Below, in pieces: positions 17,761 through 28,071 of a stretch of 64,000 nucleotides of DNA. The position numbers and the translations under genes were made by a program. The stretch is from Mycolicibacterium peregrinum (GTDB lineage Bacteria > Actinomycetota > Actinomycetes > Mycobacteriales > Mycobacteriaceae), in contig NZ_LZSY01000086.1 in NCBI RefSeq assembly GCF_001665625.1, forward strand, positions 1 to 64,000. Reading direction: 5' to 3'. A model generated the notes under the pieces. The model did not search any database. It was not told the DNA's origin and worked only from the letters and a program-made list of their open reading frames with translations. Numbering within the stretch: position 1 is the stretch's first letter; each line of letters opens with the position of its first letter.

Positions 17761-17910
17761 GCACAGCTTCTTCGGCAATACCGGGACATTCGAGTAGTCC
17801 ACTACGCATGCGTCGCCCGTGATCATGGCGTGATCATTTCCGTACGCCAGCCGACAAGCCCTCGGCAGGCGGCATCTCGAAAGGATGAAGTCCAAGCACG
17901 GAGCACTGCC

Positions 17911-18534
17911 ATGACCACACATTCACAATCCGTCGGCCAGCTGTTCAAACTGCGCCGTTCGGCCGACGCCACCGACGGGCCGGCAAAAGGGAACGAGGTG
18001 TCGGTTGCCAAGATCACCGTCATCGGCGCCATCGCAACGGCGCTCATCGGTGCCGTTCCCACCGTGTACAACATGATGAAGGACGAGCCGGGTACCGTGG
18101 CCATCCCGACGACCCAGACCCAGAGCAATGACCGCGTTTTCGTTGACGATCCGATGGTCCTCAGCGATTCCGGCAAGACGCTGACCATCTCCGGCACGGC
18201 GGACCCCTTCGTGGAGACCGTGGGCCTGACGGTCCGTCAGCGCGACACCAAGGCGCCGGTCTTCACGGGCACGACGAATGTCACCGACGGAACGTGGAAC
18301 CTGGTGGCCACCAGCGACCAGGCGATCCCGCAGCCGCTGGAGGTGAAGGCGTACTACAAGGAGAGGCCCGTCGCCGTTGCGGGAATCACGAAGGCGTCCT
18401 ACATCTTCCGGCTGGACCCGCCGACACCGCCATCGCCTCAACCCGGGCAGCAGAATGGCTGTCCGACACCGTCAGCCAATAGTTGCTTCAGCGGCCCCGG
18501 CTGGTCGGCGCCGTCGATCTACGAGTCGGAATAA
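17911..18534 (+). CDS. Hypothetical single-span surface protein
   Basis: A 207-residue protein I do not recognise. Residues 1-~30 are hydrophilic and cytoplasmic (MTTHSQSVGQLFKLRRSADA). One membrane span follows (ITVIGAIATALIGAVPTVYN), then an exported domain rich in Thr/Val/Asp with short beta-strand patterns (LTISGTADPF, GTTNVTDGTWNLVAT), suggestive of an Ig-like beta sandwich. The tail has PPTPPSPQPGQQNG and two Cys (CPTPSANSCF) that could form a disulfide. The ATG at 17911 has GGAG eight bases upstream. It is convergent with smc, with seven bases between stops. Confidence 0.6.
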   Translation: MTTHSQSVGQLFKLRRSADATDGPAKGNEVSVAKITVIGAIATALIGAVPTVYNMMKDEPGTVAIPTTQTQSNDRVFVDDPMVLSDSGKTLTISGTADPFVETVGLTVRQRDTKAPVFTGTTNVTDGTWNLVATSDQAIPQPLEVKAYYKERPVAVAGITKASYIFRLDPPTPPSPQPGQQNGCPTPSANSCFSGPGWSAPSIYESE

Positions 18535-18541
18535 GCCCGGA

Positions 18542-21500
18542 TCAGCCTGAGCTGGCGGCCAGTTCCTGACCCCGCATGCGCTGCGAGATCACGGTGGTGA
18601 TGCCGTCACCACGCATGGTCACACCGTAGAGGGCGTCAGCCACTTCCATGGTCGGCTTCTGGTGGGTGATCACGATCAGCTGGGATTTCTCCCTCAGCTG
18701 CTCGAACAGGCTGATCAGCCGGCGCAGGTTCACGTCGTCGAGCGCGGCCTCGACCTCGTCCATCACGTAGAACGGGGACGGGCGGGCCCGGAAGATCGCC
18801 ACCAGCATGGCTACCGCGGTCAACGACTTCTCACCACCGGACAGCAGCGAGAGTCGCTTGATCTTCTTGCCAGGCGGCCTGGCCTCGACTTCGATTCCCG
18901 TGGTGAGCATGTCGGCGGGATTGGTGAGCAGAAGGCGTCCCTCACCACCGGGGAACAGGGTGGAGAACACCTGCTCGAACTCGCGCTCCACATCCACGTA
19001 GGCCTCGGTGAACACCTGCAGAATCCGGGTGTCGACATCGGCGATCACATCGAGCAGATCGCTGCGCGCGGCCTTGACGTCCTCAAGTTGCGTCGAGAGG
19101 AAGTTGTAGCGTTCTTCCAGCGCGGCAAACTCTTCCAGGGCAAGCGGATTCACGCGGCCCAGCTCCGAGAGCTCACGTTCGGCCTTCTTGGCCCGCCGCT
19201 CCTGGGTGGGCCGGTCGAACGGCATCGGCGCGGGCGCCATGACCTGCTCGCCCCGCTCACGGGCCTGCTCGTACTCTGCCATCTCCAAGTCGCTGGGCGG
19301 CAACGCGATCTGCGGACCGTACTCGGCGATCAGATCCGCCGCCGGCATCCCGAACTGCTCGAGCACCTGCGCCTCAAGCTGCTCGATACGAAGTGACGCT
19401 TGCGCTTTGGCCATCTCGTCGCGGTGCAAGGCGTCGGTGAGCCGGGTGATCTTCGCGTTGAGTTCGGTGACCGTCTCGCGCACCTGGGACAGCGACGTGG
19501 CACGCAGCTGACGCTCGGTCGCCAGTTCGTCACGCATCCGCGACGCCACCGCCACGACCGCGCTCAACCGTTGGGCCACAACGCGTCCCGACTCGGACAC
19601 CGCGGCGGCCACCCGCGCCGCATGTTCACGGGCCTCACGCGCACGCTGCGCCCGCACCCGGGCCTCGCGCTCGGCAGCGGCGGCCCGGCGCAGTGAATCA
19701 GCCCGACCGCGAACCGCATTCGCGCGCTCCTCGGCGGTACGAACCGACAGTCGGGCCTCCACCTCGACCGAACGAGCCGCCTCCGCGGCGGCCATCGAGG
19801 CCTGACGGTCCACCGGCTCGGCCTCGAACATCGGAAGCTGTTCGGCATTGTGCAGTCGCGACTCAAGTTCGGTGAGTTCCTCGACCGTCTTGGTGCGCCC
19901 GGCTTCAAGCTCGTCGCGTTGGCGGATCAACCGCTGCCACTCATCACCGGCGCCGCGGGCATCCTGCCCCAGGCGGCCCAGCTGCTCGTAGATAGCGGAG
20001 ATCGCGGTGTCAGATTCGTTGAGCGCGGCCATCGCCTCTTCGGCCGCCTCCTGTCGAGCGGCCTGCTCGGTCAGCGCACCCGACAAGGCGGCCTCCAGCT
20101 CGCCGGTCTGCCGCTCGACGACCTCCAGTTCGCGTCGGGCCTTGTCGATCTCGGAACTGATCTCAAGTGTGGAGGGCTTGCGGTCGGACCCACCGCTGAT
20201 CCAGCCGGCACCGACCAGATCACCCTCGGCGGTCACCGCGCGCAGGTCCGGACGCGCCGAAACCAGTTGCACCCCGGCGGGCAGATCGCTGACCACTGCC
20301 ACCCCGGCCAGCATCGCGGTGATCGCCCCACGCAGCCGGTCCGGGACGCTGACCACGTCGTTGGCCCAGATCGCGCCGTCGGGAAGCGTTCCCGACGGGG
20401 CCGAGCCGTCGACCTTCCAGTCCCCAAGCAACAGAGCGGCCCGCCCGCCGTCGGACTCCTTGAGCGCGGCGACGGCGGCGGCCGCGACACCGAAATCCTC
20501 GGCGGCCAACGCGTCGGCAGCCGCCCCGAGAACCGTGGCCACTGCTACCTCGTGGCCCGGCTGAACTTTCAGGTATTCCCCGATGGTGCCGAAAAGCCCT
20601 GAGCCACTGTGGTTCTTCTGCAACCAGGCGGCACCGTCGCGCCGGTCGAGGCTGACGGAGAGAGCCTCGATGCGGGCCCGCAGCGAGGCGACCTGACGTT
20701 CGGCGGCACGCTCGGCCGACTGCAGTTCGGCCACCCGTTCGTCGGCGATCCGCAGGGCTGCCACCGAGCGGTCGTGTTGCTCGTCCAGGCCCACTTCTCC
20801 GGCATCGAGTTCGCTCACCCGGCTCTGCACAGTCTCGAATTCGGCCTGTGCCAGTTGGGCTTTGGTGGCAGCTTCCTCGATGTTGACCGACATCCGCATC
20901 ACCCCGTCGTCGATCGACTCGACCCGGGTGCGCATGGTGTCGACCTGTCCGGCCAACCGGGCCAGCCCTTCGCGGCGGTCGGCTTCGGCCCGCGCCGCGG
21001 CCAGATGCGCCCGTTCGGCCTCTGCGGCGAGTTGCTCACGCTCGGCGAGCTCGGCCCGGGCGCTCTCCAAGACGATGCGCGACTCCTCGAGCTCACCGAG
21101 CAGCTCCATCTCGAGCTCGGCAACCTCGTCGGCCTCGGCCTCCAGGGCCTCGGGGTCCTGCCCCGTGGAAACCTCCGTCTCGGCTTCGAACAGCTGCGCC
21201 CGGTCGGTCGCGATCCGCACGGTGGCACTCACCCGTTCGGCCAGTGCCGAGGCCCGGAACCAGGTCTGCTGGGCGGCCTCGGCGCGGCGGGTCAGTTCGG
21301 CCACCGCGGCCTCGTGTGCCTGCAATTCGACGGTCGAGGTTTCCAGCTGGACCGTCGCCTCGTCGTGCTCGCGACGCAGTGTGGTCTCGGCCTGGTTCGT
21401 GTTGTGGAACTCGACCTGCCGTCTGACCAGGTCGTCGGCGGCCAGGCGCAGGCGGGCGTCGCGCAGGTCGGCCTGGATCGTCGCCGCCCGCCGCGCCATC

Positions 21501-22129
21501 TCGGCCTGACGGCCCAGCGGCTTGAGCTGACGGCGCAACTCCGTGGTCAGGTCGGTCAGCCGGGCCAGGTTCGCGGCCATCGAGTCGAGCTTGCGGACCG
21601 CCTTTTCCTTGCGCTTGCGGTGCTTGAGAACCCCGGCAGCCTCCTCGATGAAGGCGCGGCGATCCTCGGGACGCGATTCCAGGATCTCGGCCAGCTTGCC
21701 CTGGCCGACGATGACGTGCATCTCACGGCCGATGCCGGAGTCGCTCAGCAGCTCCTGCACGTCCATCAATCGGCAACTGCTGCCGTTGATCTCGTATTCG
21801 CCTGCACCGTCACGGAACACCCGGCGGGTGATCGACACCTCGGAGTATTCGATCGGCAGCGCGTTGTCGGAGTTGTCGATGGTCAGCGTCACCTCGGCGC
21901 GGCCCAGCGGTGCCCGTGAGGACGTGCCGGCGAAGATGACGTCCTCCATCTTGCCGCCGCGCAGCGTCTTGGCGCCCTGCTCTCCCATGACCCAGGTCAA
22001 GGCGTCGACCACGTTCGACTTACCCGATCCATTGGGGCCGACGACGCAGGTGATCCCGGGTTCGAAGCGCAGAGTCGTCGGCGAGGCGAAAGACTTGAAG
22101 CCTTTCAGCGTCAGACTCTTGAGGTGCAC
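18542..22129 (-). CDS. smc: Chromosome segregation protein SMC
   Basis: A 1195-residue SMC ATPase that forms the condensin-like ring with ScpA/ScpB for chromosome organisation. Walker [10 protein letters not shown] is at residues 31-39. Two long coiled coils flank a hinge (centred on [15 protein letters not shown] and [12 protein letters not shown]). The C-terminal half of the ATPase carries the signature [11 protein letters not shown] and Walker [13 protein letters not shown]. The GTG at 22127-22129 gives the standard [15 protein letters not shown]-terminus; an upstream in-frame extension to 22201 is not conserved. It follows acyP by 26 bases. Confidence 0.97.
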   Translation of the reverse strand: MHLKSLTLKGFKSFASPTTLRFEPGITCVVGPNGSGKSNVVDALTWVMGEQGAKTLRGGKMEDVIFAGTSSRAPLGRAEVTLTIDNSDNALPIEYSEVSITRRVFRDGAGEYEINGSSCRLMDVQELLSDSGIGREMHVIVGQGKLAEILESRPEDRRAFIEEAAGVLKHRKRKEKAVRKLDSMAANLARLTDLTTELRRQLKPLGRQAEMARRAATIQADLRDARLRLAADDLVRRQVEFHNTNQAETTLRREHDEATVQLETSTVELQAHEAAVAELTRRAEAAQQTWFRASALAERVSATVRIATDRAQLFEAETEVSTGQDPEALEAEADEVAELEMELLGELEESRIVLESARAELAEREQLAAEAERAHLAAARAEADRREGLARLAGQVDTMRTRVESIDDGVMRMSVNIEEAATKAQLAQAEFETVQSRVSELDAGEVGLDEQHDRSVAALRIADERVAELQSAERAAERQVASLRARIEALSVSLDRRDGAAWLQKNHSGSGLFGTIGEYLKVQPGHEVAVATVLGAAADALAAEDFGVAAAAVAALKESDGGRAALLLGDWKVDGSAPSGTLPDGAIWANDVVSVPDRLRGAITAMLAGVAVVSDLPAGVQLVSARPDLRAVTAEGDLVGAGWISGGSDRKPSTLEISSEIDKARRELEVVERQTGELEAALSGALTEQAARQEAAEEAMAALNESDTAISAIYEQLGRLGQDARGAGDEWQRLIRQRDELEAGRTKTVEELTELESRLHNAEQLPMFEAEPVDRQASMAAAEAARSVEVEARLSVRTAEERANAVRGRADSLRRAAAAEREARVRAQRAREAREHAARVAAAVSESGRVVAQRLSAVVAVASRMRDELATERQLRATSLSQVRETVTELNAKITRLTDALHRDEMAKAQASLRIEQLEAQVLEQFGMPAADLIAEYGPQIALPPSDLEMAEYEQARERGEQVMAPAPMPFDRPTQERRAKKAERELSELGRVNPLALEEFAALEERYNFLSTQLEDVKAARSDLLDVIADVDTRILQVFTEAYVDVEREFEQVFSTLFPGGEGRLLLTNPADMLTTGIEVEARPPGKKIKRLSLLSGGEKSLTAVAMLVAIFRARPSPFYVMDEVEAALDDVNLRRLISLFEQLREKSQLIVITHQKPTMEVADALYGVTMRGDGITTVISQRMRGQELAASSG

Positions 22130-22155
22130 GGAGTCAAACCCTACCGCCGACCCGG

Positions 22156-22464
22156 CTACCGTTCGATGAACCCCGCCATCGGGGCGTCGGCATCCGCCCA
22201 ATCTGCGACGACGTGATCCACCGACCCCGGGGTTTCCCCGCTCTGGAGCAGCTCAAGCAATCGCTGACATTTCCCGCGTGGCCCCTGCGCCACCACATGC
22301 ACCCGGCCGTCGGGCCGATTCGAAGCAAACCCGGTCAGGCCGAGTTCCAGCGCGCGCGACCGGGTCCACCACCGGAATCCCACGCCCTGCACCTGGCCAT
22401 GCACCCAGGCGCTCAGGCGCACCTCGGTGTCGGGCCCGGCCTCAGGCGGGTGTGGTTCCGTCAC
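22156..22464 (-). CDS. acyP: Acylphosphatase
   Basis: A 102-residue enzyme hydrolysing acyl-phosphate bonds. The phosphate-binding loop VQGVGFR is at residues 25-31 with catalytic R31, and N49 ([10 protein letters not shown]) completes the site. About 14 extra N-terminal residues precede the usual core. Its GTG overlaps the stop of the OsmC gene (GTGA), so the two are translationally coupled, and smc follows 26 bases later. Confidence 0.94.
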   Translation of the reverse strand: MTEPHPPEAGPDTEVRLSAWVHGQVQGVGFRWWTRSRALELGLTGFASNRPDGRVHVVAQGPRGKCQRLLELLQSGETPGSVDHVVADWADADAPMAGFIER

Positions 22465-22868
22465 GAAGTGGCGACCTCGAATTTCACCTCGGTGCCGGAT
22501 TTGAGGGTGCGTCCCACCGTGCAGACCTGGTCGATGGCGCGCTCGACGACGGTCAACACGCGGGCCACCTCGGCCTCCGAAAGGCCCGACACGTCGATTT
22601 CGAGCTTCTCCTCCAGCAGCGGGTAGCGCTCCTGCTCCCGGTCGGGCGGTCCCGACACCCGAATCGTCGCCGGATAGTCGTCACCCAGGCGCCGGCGCAG
22701 GGGCTGGTCGCTGGACATCCCGCTGCACGCTGCCAGGGCGATCTTCATCAGCTCACCCGGGGTGAACACGCCCTCGACGTCCTCACTGCCCACGAGTACC
22801 TCTGCACCGCGCGAACTGCGTCCGACGTACCTGCGCACACCGGTGCGGTCAACCCAAAGTTCGGTCAT
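22461..22868 (-). CDS. OsmC/Ohr-family peroxide reductase
   Basis: A 135-residue OsmC-fold protein. The two redox cysteines are C48 (ALAACSG) and C116 (DQVCTVG), spaced as in OsmC/Ohr thiol peroxidases that reduce organic hydroperoxides. It corresponds by position to Rv2923c. It overlaps acyP by four bases. The upstream gene is divergent, so the operon OsmC-acyP-smc starts here. Substrate preference cannot be told from sequence. Confidence 0.9.
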   Translation of the reverse strand: MTELWVDRTGVRRYVGRSSRGAEVLVGSEDVEGVFTPGELMKIALAACSGMSSDQPLRRRLGDDYPATIRVSGPPDREQERYPLLEEKLEIDVSGLSEAEVARVLTVVERAIDQVCTVGRTLKSGTEVKFEVATS

Positions 22869-23005
22869 GCGGTATTTCTACACGCCGCGATACGCGGTTA
22901 TTCCAGGGGTAATGGCCGTCGGATCGGTCACCTGCCCCCGTTGGACACGGCGGCGACTCAGGCAGCGACGATAGACTCGGCCCACCGACATCGCTGAGGA
23001 GCACT

Positions 23006-23782
23006 GTGACCTATCCGCCGAGCAATCCGCCCACCCCGCCGTCGGGAGCGCCCGGGCCGTGGCAGCCGCCGTACCAGCAGCCGGGCGGGCCGGAGGGATA
23101 TCCGAACACTGCCGGAAACCCCGAGCAGCCGCCGTACGGCTCCCCTTACGGGGCACCTCAGCAACAGCCTTACGGCTCGCCGTATGGAGCGCCGCAACAG
23201 CCCCAACCTCCGTACGGCGCGCCCTACGGAGCACCCCAGCCGTACGGGGCGCCCTACGGGCAGCCGTACGGTGCGCCGCAGTCGCCGTACGGGTACCCCA
23301 CCCCGCAGCCGTCGGGCGGCGGCAACCGTATGTGGTTGGCGATCGGCGGCGCCGTGCTGGCCGTGGTGGTCATTGTCGGCGGCGTCCTGATTTTCGCGTT
23401 GAACGGCGATTCGGGTTCGAGTGGCGGCCGCAGCAGCGCGGGTTCGTCGCAGTCCTCCGGTTCCAGCGATGCGGAGAAAGAGGTGCGGGCGTTCCTCGAT
23501 GAGGTGATGTCGAGCTCCGGCGACCTCAAAGAGGCCCTGCCCTACTTCTGCCAGGCCGATCAGGACCTGTTCAAAAAGATCGGCGGCCTGGATGCGATCG
23601 ACATTCCGAAGACGACCGACAGCAGCGGGTCGGCGGAGATCACCAAGATCACGGTGAACGGCAGCAAGGCTGTCGTCGACATCTCGAGCACCGCGGGCCC
23701 CGGCAAGTTGTACCTGCGCAAGGAAAGCGGATCGTGGAAGATCTGTATGTCCGACATGCCGGGCATGCCCAGCATGCCCTGA
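23006..23782 (+). CDS. Membrane-anchored DUF4878-like protein with PYGAP repeats
   Basis: A 258-residue protein with three parts. Residues ~1-105 are a cytoplasmic Pro/Tyr/Gly tract with about a dozen PYGAP/PYGSP/PYGQP units. A single membrane span follows ([24 protein letters not shown]). The exported C-terminal domain, with a Ser/Gly linker, looks like the lumazine-binding/DUF4878 fold ([18 protein letters not shown], then [11 protein letters not shown] and WKICMSDM). A GTG at 23006 follows GAGGA. The repeats could drive condensation or partner binding; the function is unknown. Confidence 0.75.
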   Translation: MTYPPSNPPTPPSGAPGPWQPPYQQPGGPEGYPNTAGNPEQPPYGSPYGAPQQQPYGSPYGAPQQPQPPYGAPYGAPQPYGAPYGQPYGAPQSPYGYPTPQPSGGGNRMWLAIGGAVLAVVVIVGGVLIFALNGDSGSSGGRSSAGSSQSSGSSDAEKEVRAFLDEVMSSSGDLKEALPYFCQADQDLFKKIGGLDAIDIPKTTDSSGSAEITKITVNGSKAVVDISSTAGPGKLYLRKESGSWKICMSDMPGMPSMP

Positions 23783-23804
23783 TCTGCTGCGGACGAGGCT
23801 CGGG

Positions 23805-24671
23805 TCAGCCCCGTGGACGGGGCTGACACTTCGGGCAGTAGAACGACGACCGGTTCATGAACTTGTCGCGGCGCATGACCGCACCGCACCGTCGGCACGG
23901 CTCCCCCTCGCGGCCGTAGGCGTCCAAAGACCGCTCGAAATAACCGGATTCGCCGTTGACATTCACGTACAGCGAATCGAACGACGTGCCGCCCTGGCTC
24001 AACGCATCGGTCATCACGTCCGCAGCTGCATCGAGTAGCTCCCCCAGCCGACGCCGCGTCAGCAGCGCAGCGGTCCTGGCGCCGTTGACCTTCGTCCGCC
24101 ACAGCGCCTCGTCGGCGTAGATGTTGCCGATACCGGACACCACGGTCTGGTCGAGCAGCTGACGCTTGATCTCAGAGTGCTTGCGCCGCAATACGGTAAC
24201 CACACTGTCCCGATCGAACAGCGGGTCGAGCGGATCGCGCGCGATGTGAGCGACAGGCTCGGGCAACGCGGCGCCGTCGACCGTCACCAGATCGGCCAGC
24301 TGCCAGCCGCCGAACGTACGCTGGTCGACGAAACTCAGCGCGGTGCCGTCGTCGAGCAGCGCGGCGATCCGCAGATGCCGGTCGTCGCGCAGCGGCCCCA
24401 ACAGCATCTGGCCGCTCATCCCCAGATGCACCACCAGCGCATCGGTCGCGTTTTCGCTGCCGTCCTCCCCCAGCGTCAGCCAGAGGTACTTACCGCGCCG
24501 TCCCGTACCGGTGATGCGGGCCCCCAGCAGACGGGCGGTCAGGTCGGCGGGGCCGGCCTCGTGCCGGCGGACGGCACGCGGATGATGCACGCGTACCGCC
24601 GAAATTGTTTTGCCCGCAACATGTTCCTGCAGCCCGCGGCGGACGACCTCTACCTCGGGTAGCTCGGGCAT
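23805..24671 (-). CDS. mutM: Formamidopyrimidine-DNA glycosylase (MutM/Fpg)
   Basis: A 288-residue base-excision enzyme that removes 8-oxoguanine and formamidopyrimidines and nicks the abasic site. The N-terminal MPELPEVE provides catalytic P2 and E3 after Met removal. GRRGKYLWL carries the conserved lysine. The C-terminal zinc finger is [13 protein letters not shown] followed by SSFYCPKCQ. It follows rnc by six bases. With MutT1 and Ung in this window it completes much of the oxidised- and uracil-base defence. Confidence 0.96.
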   Translation of the reverse strand: MPELPEVEVVRRGLQEHVAGKTISAVRVHHPRAVRRHEAGPADLTARLLGARITGTGRRGKYLWLTLGEDGSENATDALVVHLGMSGQMLLGPLRDDRHLRIAALLDDGTALSFVDQRTFGGWQLADLVTVDGAALPEPVAHIARDPLDPLFDRDSVVTVLRRKHSEIKRQLLDQTVVSGIGNIYADEALWRTKVNGARTAALLTRRRLGELLDAAADVMTDALSQGGTSFDSLYVNVNGESGYFERSLDAYGREGEPCRRCGAVMRRDKFMNRSSFYCPKCQPRPRG

Positions 24672-24677
24672 CGGTGC

Positions 24678-25370
24678 TCACGCATTGTCGAGTGCGGTCC
24701 ACGCCGCGGCCGCGGCCTTGAGCTCGGCCTCTTTCTTGTTGCGCCCCACGCCCCTGCCGTATTCGACGTCGGCCACCACCACGGCAGCCGAGAATTCCTT
24801 GTCGTGGTCGGGCCCGGTGGAGGTCACCACATAGGTGGGCGCACCGAGCCCGCGCGAGGCGGTCAACTCCTGCAGGCTGCTCTTCCAGTCCAACCCGGCT
24901 CCGAGTGTCGGCGCTGTATCGAGCAACTCGCCGAACAACCGCAGGATGACCTCCCGGGCGGTGGTCAGGCCGTGCTCCAGATAAATTGCGCCGAGCAGGG
25001 ATTCGACACCGTCCGCGAGGATGCTGGACTTGTCCGCCCCGCCGGAGTTCTCTTCGCCCTTGCCCAGGAACAGGTGGCTGCCCAGCCCGCCTTCGGTGAG
25101 CCCACGGCCGACATCGGCCAGTGCCTGGGTGTTGACGATGCTGGCACGAAGCTTGGCCAGATCACCCTCGGAGCGTTCGGGGTGGCGGTGGTAGAGCTCC
25201 TCGGTGACCGTCAACCCCAGTACGGCATCTCCGAGGAACTCCAACCGCTCGTTGGTGGGAAGGCCGCCGTTCTCGTAGGAGTAACTGCGATGCGTCAATG
25301 CGATGGTGAGCAGTTCGGCGGGGATGTCGACGCCCAGCGCCGCCAGCAGCGCTGCGTGCGAATCGGTCAC
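24678..25370 (-). CDS. rnc: Ribonuclease III
   Basis: A 230-residue double-strand-specific endoribonuclease for rRNA and mRNA processing. The catalytic signature [13 protein letters not shown] is near residue 40, the second acidic cluster is [15 protein letters not shown], and a C-terminal double-stranded-RNA-binding domain starts near 155 ([14 protein letters not shown], ending [13 protein letters not shown]). The GTG at 25368-25370 overlaps the stop of the YceD-like gene (GTGA). Longer upstream frames are out-of-frame shadows of that gene. Confidence 0.95.
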   Translation of the reverse strand: MTDSHAALLAALGVDIPAELLTIALTHRSYSYENGGLPTNERLEFLGDAVLGLTVTEELYHRHPERSEGDLAKLRASIVNTQALADVGRGLTEGGLGSHLFLGKGEENSGGADKSSILADGVESLLGAIYLEHGLTTAREVILRLFGELLDTAPTLGAGLDWKSSLQELTASRGLGAPTYVVTSTGPDHDKEFSAAVVVADVEYGRGVGRNKKEAELKAAAAAWTALDNA

Positions 25371-25984
25371 TTCTCGCCCCCGGGCTGCTCGTCGTCGGGC
25401 AGCATGCCGGCCAGTTTGGCCCAGCGGGGATCGATCTTGTCGTGATGATGCCCCGGCTCTGCGGTGGCCAGCGCGACGCCGCAGTCGGGGCACAGGCCCG
25501 GGCAGTCCGGACGGCACAACGGGGAGAACGGCAGCGCCAACCCGACGGCATCGATGATCGGCTGTTCCAGGTCGACGGTGTCGGCCTGTCCCGAGGCGCC
25601 CACCCGGCCCATTTCGTCGGCCTCGGTGGTCTCGTCGGTGGTGCTGTCCGGGTACGCGTACAGCTCGGTGAGGTCGATCTCGACATCGCCGGTGAGCTTG
25701 GTGAGGCAACGGGCGCACTCACCGACCGTGGGCGCCGATACGGTCCCACTGACCAGCACGCCTTCCGACACCGACTGCAGCTGCAGGTCGAGATCGAGCG
25801 GCGCACCTTTCTCGATGGCAACCAGCTCGGCCCCGATCCGCACGGGACTCGGCACCGTCTCCTGGTATGCCAGGAACGAACCCGGCCGCCGGCCGAGTCG
25901 CAAGACGTCGATCACCAGCGGCGATCGGGAACCTCCGCGCCGTTCAGGCCCTCCCCGCCCAGCCGATTTCGCATGCGTCGCCAT
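25367..25984 (-). CDS. YceD-family (DUF177) protein
   Basis: A 205-residue DUF177 protein, counterpart of Rv2926c. Family members are linked to 23S rRNA accumulation and usually precede rpmF; here the downstream partner is rnc. Features are [18 protein letters not shown], a C-x2-C-like [10 protein letters not shown], and a C-terminal cluster [13 protein letters not shown] (four Cys) that may bind zinc. It is translationally coupled to rnc through GTGA, consistent with a shared role in rRNA maturation. Confidence 0.88.
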   Translation of the reverse strand: MATHAKSAGRGGPERRGGSRSPLVIDVLRLGRRPGSFLAYQETVPSPVRIGAELVAIEKGAPLDLDLQLQSVSEGVLVSGTVSAPTVGECARCLTKLTGDVEIDLTELYAYPDSTTDETTEADEMGRVGASGQADTVDLEQPIIDAVGLALPFSPLCRPDCPGLCPDCGVALATAEPGHHHDKIDPRWAKLAGMLPDDEQPGGEK

Positions 25985-26049
25985 GCATCGATCCTACGGC
26001 GGGGTCAGACCACACCACGACGCAGTGCGCCGACCGTCACCCACGACCG

Positions 26050-26787
26050 TCAGCGGGTCGCGTAGTCGTGCGTTCCCGCGGTCGTGCGTAGCTGGTGACG
26101 TCCGCGGCCGACGGAGCGCAGCGTGCCGTTGAGGAAGTCCTCGAACTCGGCAAGTTTGCTGTCGACATAGATATCGCACTCGCCGCGCAGCCGGTCGGCT
26201 TCGGCATGTGCCGCGTCGATGAGCCGGGTGGCCTCCGCGGTGGCGGTCGAGACGATCTCGGTCTGCGACACCAGACGCTGCTGCTCCTTGATGCCCTCCT
26301 GCACGGCCTTCTCGTAGGAGATGTTGCCGTTCTCGGTCAGGCGATCGGCCTCGGCCTTGGCCCGGCCGGTGCTCGCGTCGTACTCCCGCTTCGCCGCGGC
26401 CGCGAGCCGCGCTGCCTCTTCGCGTGCCTCTCCGACCATGCGCTCGCTGTGCTGACGGGCCTCGGCGACCATCCGGTCGGCCTGTGCCTTCGCGTCGGCC
26501 AGCAACCGGTCGGCCTCGCCCCTGGCGTGATTGAGCATGCCGTCGGCGTCGGCGTTCGACTTGCCCATCACCGACTCGCAGTGTTCCTTGGCCTCGCGCA
26601 GCAGCGAATCACGCGCATCCAGCACGTCCTGTGCGTCGTCGAGCTCACCGGGGATCGCGTCCTTGATGTCGTCGATCAGCTCGAGGACATCACCGCGGGG
26701 CACCACGCAGCCAGCCGTCATCGGCACACCACGCGCTTCTTCGACGATCGCGCCGAGCTCGTCGAGCGCTTCAAAAACTCGGTACAC
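26050..26787 (-). CDS. sepIVA: Septation protein SepIVA (DivIVA-like)
   Basis: A 245-residue coiled-coil protein required in mycobacteria for septation and polar growth (Rv2927c, MSMEG_2416 by position). It begins VYRVFEALDELGAIVEEARG. A continuous Ala/Glu/Arg heptad region from about residue 60 to 220 contains repeated AEADRL units. The GTG at 26785-26787 gives the family N-terminus; an in-frame extension to 26859 is not conserved. Phosphorylation control is known for the family but cannot be read here. It is 117 bases downstream of the hemerythrin gene. Confidence 0.92.
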   Translation of the reverse strand: MYRVFEALDELGAIVEEARGVPMTAGCVVPRGDVLELIDDIKDAIPGELDDAQDVLDARDSLLREAKEHCESVMGKSNADADGMLNHARGEADRLLADAKAQADRMVAEARQHSERMVGEAREEAARLAAAAKREYDASTGRAKAEADRLTENGNISYEKAVQEGIKEQQRLVSQTEIVSTATAEATRLIDAAHAEADRLRGECDIYVDSKLAEFEDFLNGTLRSVGRGRHQLRTTAGTHDYATR

Positions 26788-26904
26788 GGCAAAACCCTCC
26801 AGGTCGTCGTTGTCGGTTACCAGTGTGCCTGGTGTTACGCCTGTGACTAGGGAACACAATCGGTGTGTCGCCGCGAGGTATCGCCTGCCGTGGATGCAGC
26901 AAAG

Positions 26905-27471
26905 TCACCGCATCGCCGCGGCGATCAGGTCGCGCGCACGGTCGAGCATCGATGCGAACGGTCCGACGACGAAATTGAGCCCGGCCGACTCCACCCCTGG
27001 ATGGGGGCGGGTGGGCGCGATCGCCTCCGCCGCCTGCACGGCCTTGACCAGCCTTTCGAGTTCATCGGCGTCGAGCTTGCGGTGCAGCTTGTCGAACTCT
27101 TCGTGCTCCTCGTGGTCGGCATGGTCGACCACGGCGTCGCGGAACTTGGCGAGCTCGGCCAGGAATTCGGCGGAGTCGAAGTCCATGCCTTCGAGCTTCG
27201 ACAGCTGCTCCTTGGCTGCGTGCTCCTCATGCAGGCGTGCATCGACGATCTCGTCGCCGTCGGCGACCTCTCGACGCACCCGTGGATGCACGACCATCTC
27301 CTCGGCGGTCTCGTGCACCGCCAGCAGCTGCCGCAATTCGACGAATGCCTTTTCTCGGGCCTCGACCGTGGAGGCGGAGAAAACCTCCTCAAACAAGTCC
27401 TTGATCAGATTGTGTTGATCCTTGAGGAACTTCACGACATCGTCGGTGGATTGAACGAATGTGTTGGGCAC
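26905..27471 (-). CDS. Hemerythrin-like HHE-domain protein
   Basis: A 188-residue di-iron hemerythrin-domain protein, the counterpart by position of M. smegmatis MSMEG_2415. Iron-ligand histidines and acids occur in the expected order: DQHNLIKDLFEEVF, LLAVHETAEEMVVHP, DARLHEEHAAKEQL and VVDHADHEEHEEFDKL. Family members sense or store O2, NO or peroxide. The GTG at 27469-27471 has GGAGG seven bases upstream. A SigF-type promoter lies 64-88 bases upstream of the start, implying induction in stress or stationary phase. Confidence 0.9.
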   Translation of the reverse strand: MPNTFVQSTDDVVKFLKDQHNLIKDLFEEVFSASTVEAREKAFVELRQLLAVHETAEEMVVHPRVRREVADGDEIVDARLHEEHAAKEQLSKLEGMDFDSAEFLAELAKFRDAVVDHADHEEHEEFDKLHRKLDADELERLVKAVQAAEAIAPTRPHPGVESAGLNFVVGPFASMLDRARDLIAAAMR

Positions 27472-27534
27472 AGCGGGACCTCCGCGAATCGGGTGACAAG
27501 TCTGGGCGCATGGGCTGAGCGCCACGCGAACCAG

Positions 27535-27559
27535 ATACCCGTCGGCGCGGTGAGCTAAC
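27535..27559 (-). promoter_or_regulatory. SigF-type promoter of hemerythrin gene
   Basis: On the minus strand GTTA (27559-27556), a 15-base spacer and GGGTAT (27540-27535) match the mycobacterial SigF consensus GTTT-N15-17-GGGTAT with one -35 mismatch. The -35 overlaps the coaD stop codon. The predicted start site leaves a leader of about 55 bases before the GTG at 27471. Confidence 0.72.
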
Positions 27560-28031
27560 CGCCCAGTTTGGCCTGCAGCCTGCGATTGACCGGCTCGGGC
27601 AGCAGCGCCGAGACATCGCCGCCCAAGGAGGCAACCTCCTTGGCCAGCGACGACGACACGAACGAGTACTGCGGCGTGGTGGCCACGAAGAAGGTGTCGA
27701 CGCCCGCCACGTGCTTGTTCATCTGCGCCATCTGCAGCTCGTATTCGAAGTCGGTGCCGGTGCGCAGGCCCTTGACGATCGCGGTCAGCCCGCGATCCTT
27801 GACGAAGTCGACCACCAGACCCTGACCGGACTCGACCCGAAGGTTGGGCAGGTGTGTGGTCGACTCGGTGATCATCGCCATTCGCTCGTCGAGGTCGAAC
27901 ATTCCTTTTTTGTTGGGATTCACCAGAATCGCCACCACGACCTCGTCGAACTGCGCCGCCGCACGCTCGAAGATGTCGATATGGCCAAGGGTCACCGGGT
28001 CGAAGGAGCCGGGACATACCGCGCCACTCAT
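27555..28031 (-). CDS. coaD: Phosphopantetheine adenylyltransferase
   Basis: A 158-residue enzyme that adenylylates 4'-phosphopantetheine in CoA synthesis. The nucleotidyltransferase motif is [10 protein letters not shown] with T14-x-G-H17, and the C-terminal motif [11 protein letters not shown] corresponds to the ISSTxxR element. The ATG at 28029-28031 is chosen because the sequence [12 protein letters not shown] is the family N-terminus. It follows rsmD by 40 bases. In M. tuberculosis this gene borders the PDIM locus; here the hemerythrin and sepIVA genes come next. Confidence 0.95.
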   Translation of the reverse strand: MSGAVCPGSFDPVTLGHIDIFERAAAQFDEVVVAILVNPNKKGMFDLDERMAMITESTTHLPNLRVESGQGLVVDFVKDRGLTAIVKGLRTGTDFEYELQMAQMNKHVAGVDTFFVATTPQYSFVSSSLAKEVASLGGDVSALLPEPVNRRLQAKLGG

Positions 28032-28071
28032 GGGTGACGACGCTACAGGCCCCGTCGCGGCGACCGACCTG

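Noticed and set aside
20609..21919. Long plus-strand open frame antisense to smc (436 codons)
   Set aside because: Shadow frame of smc; the smc coiled coil is continuous on the opposite strand, and the frame lacks a ribosome binding site and any motif.
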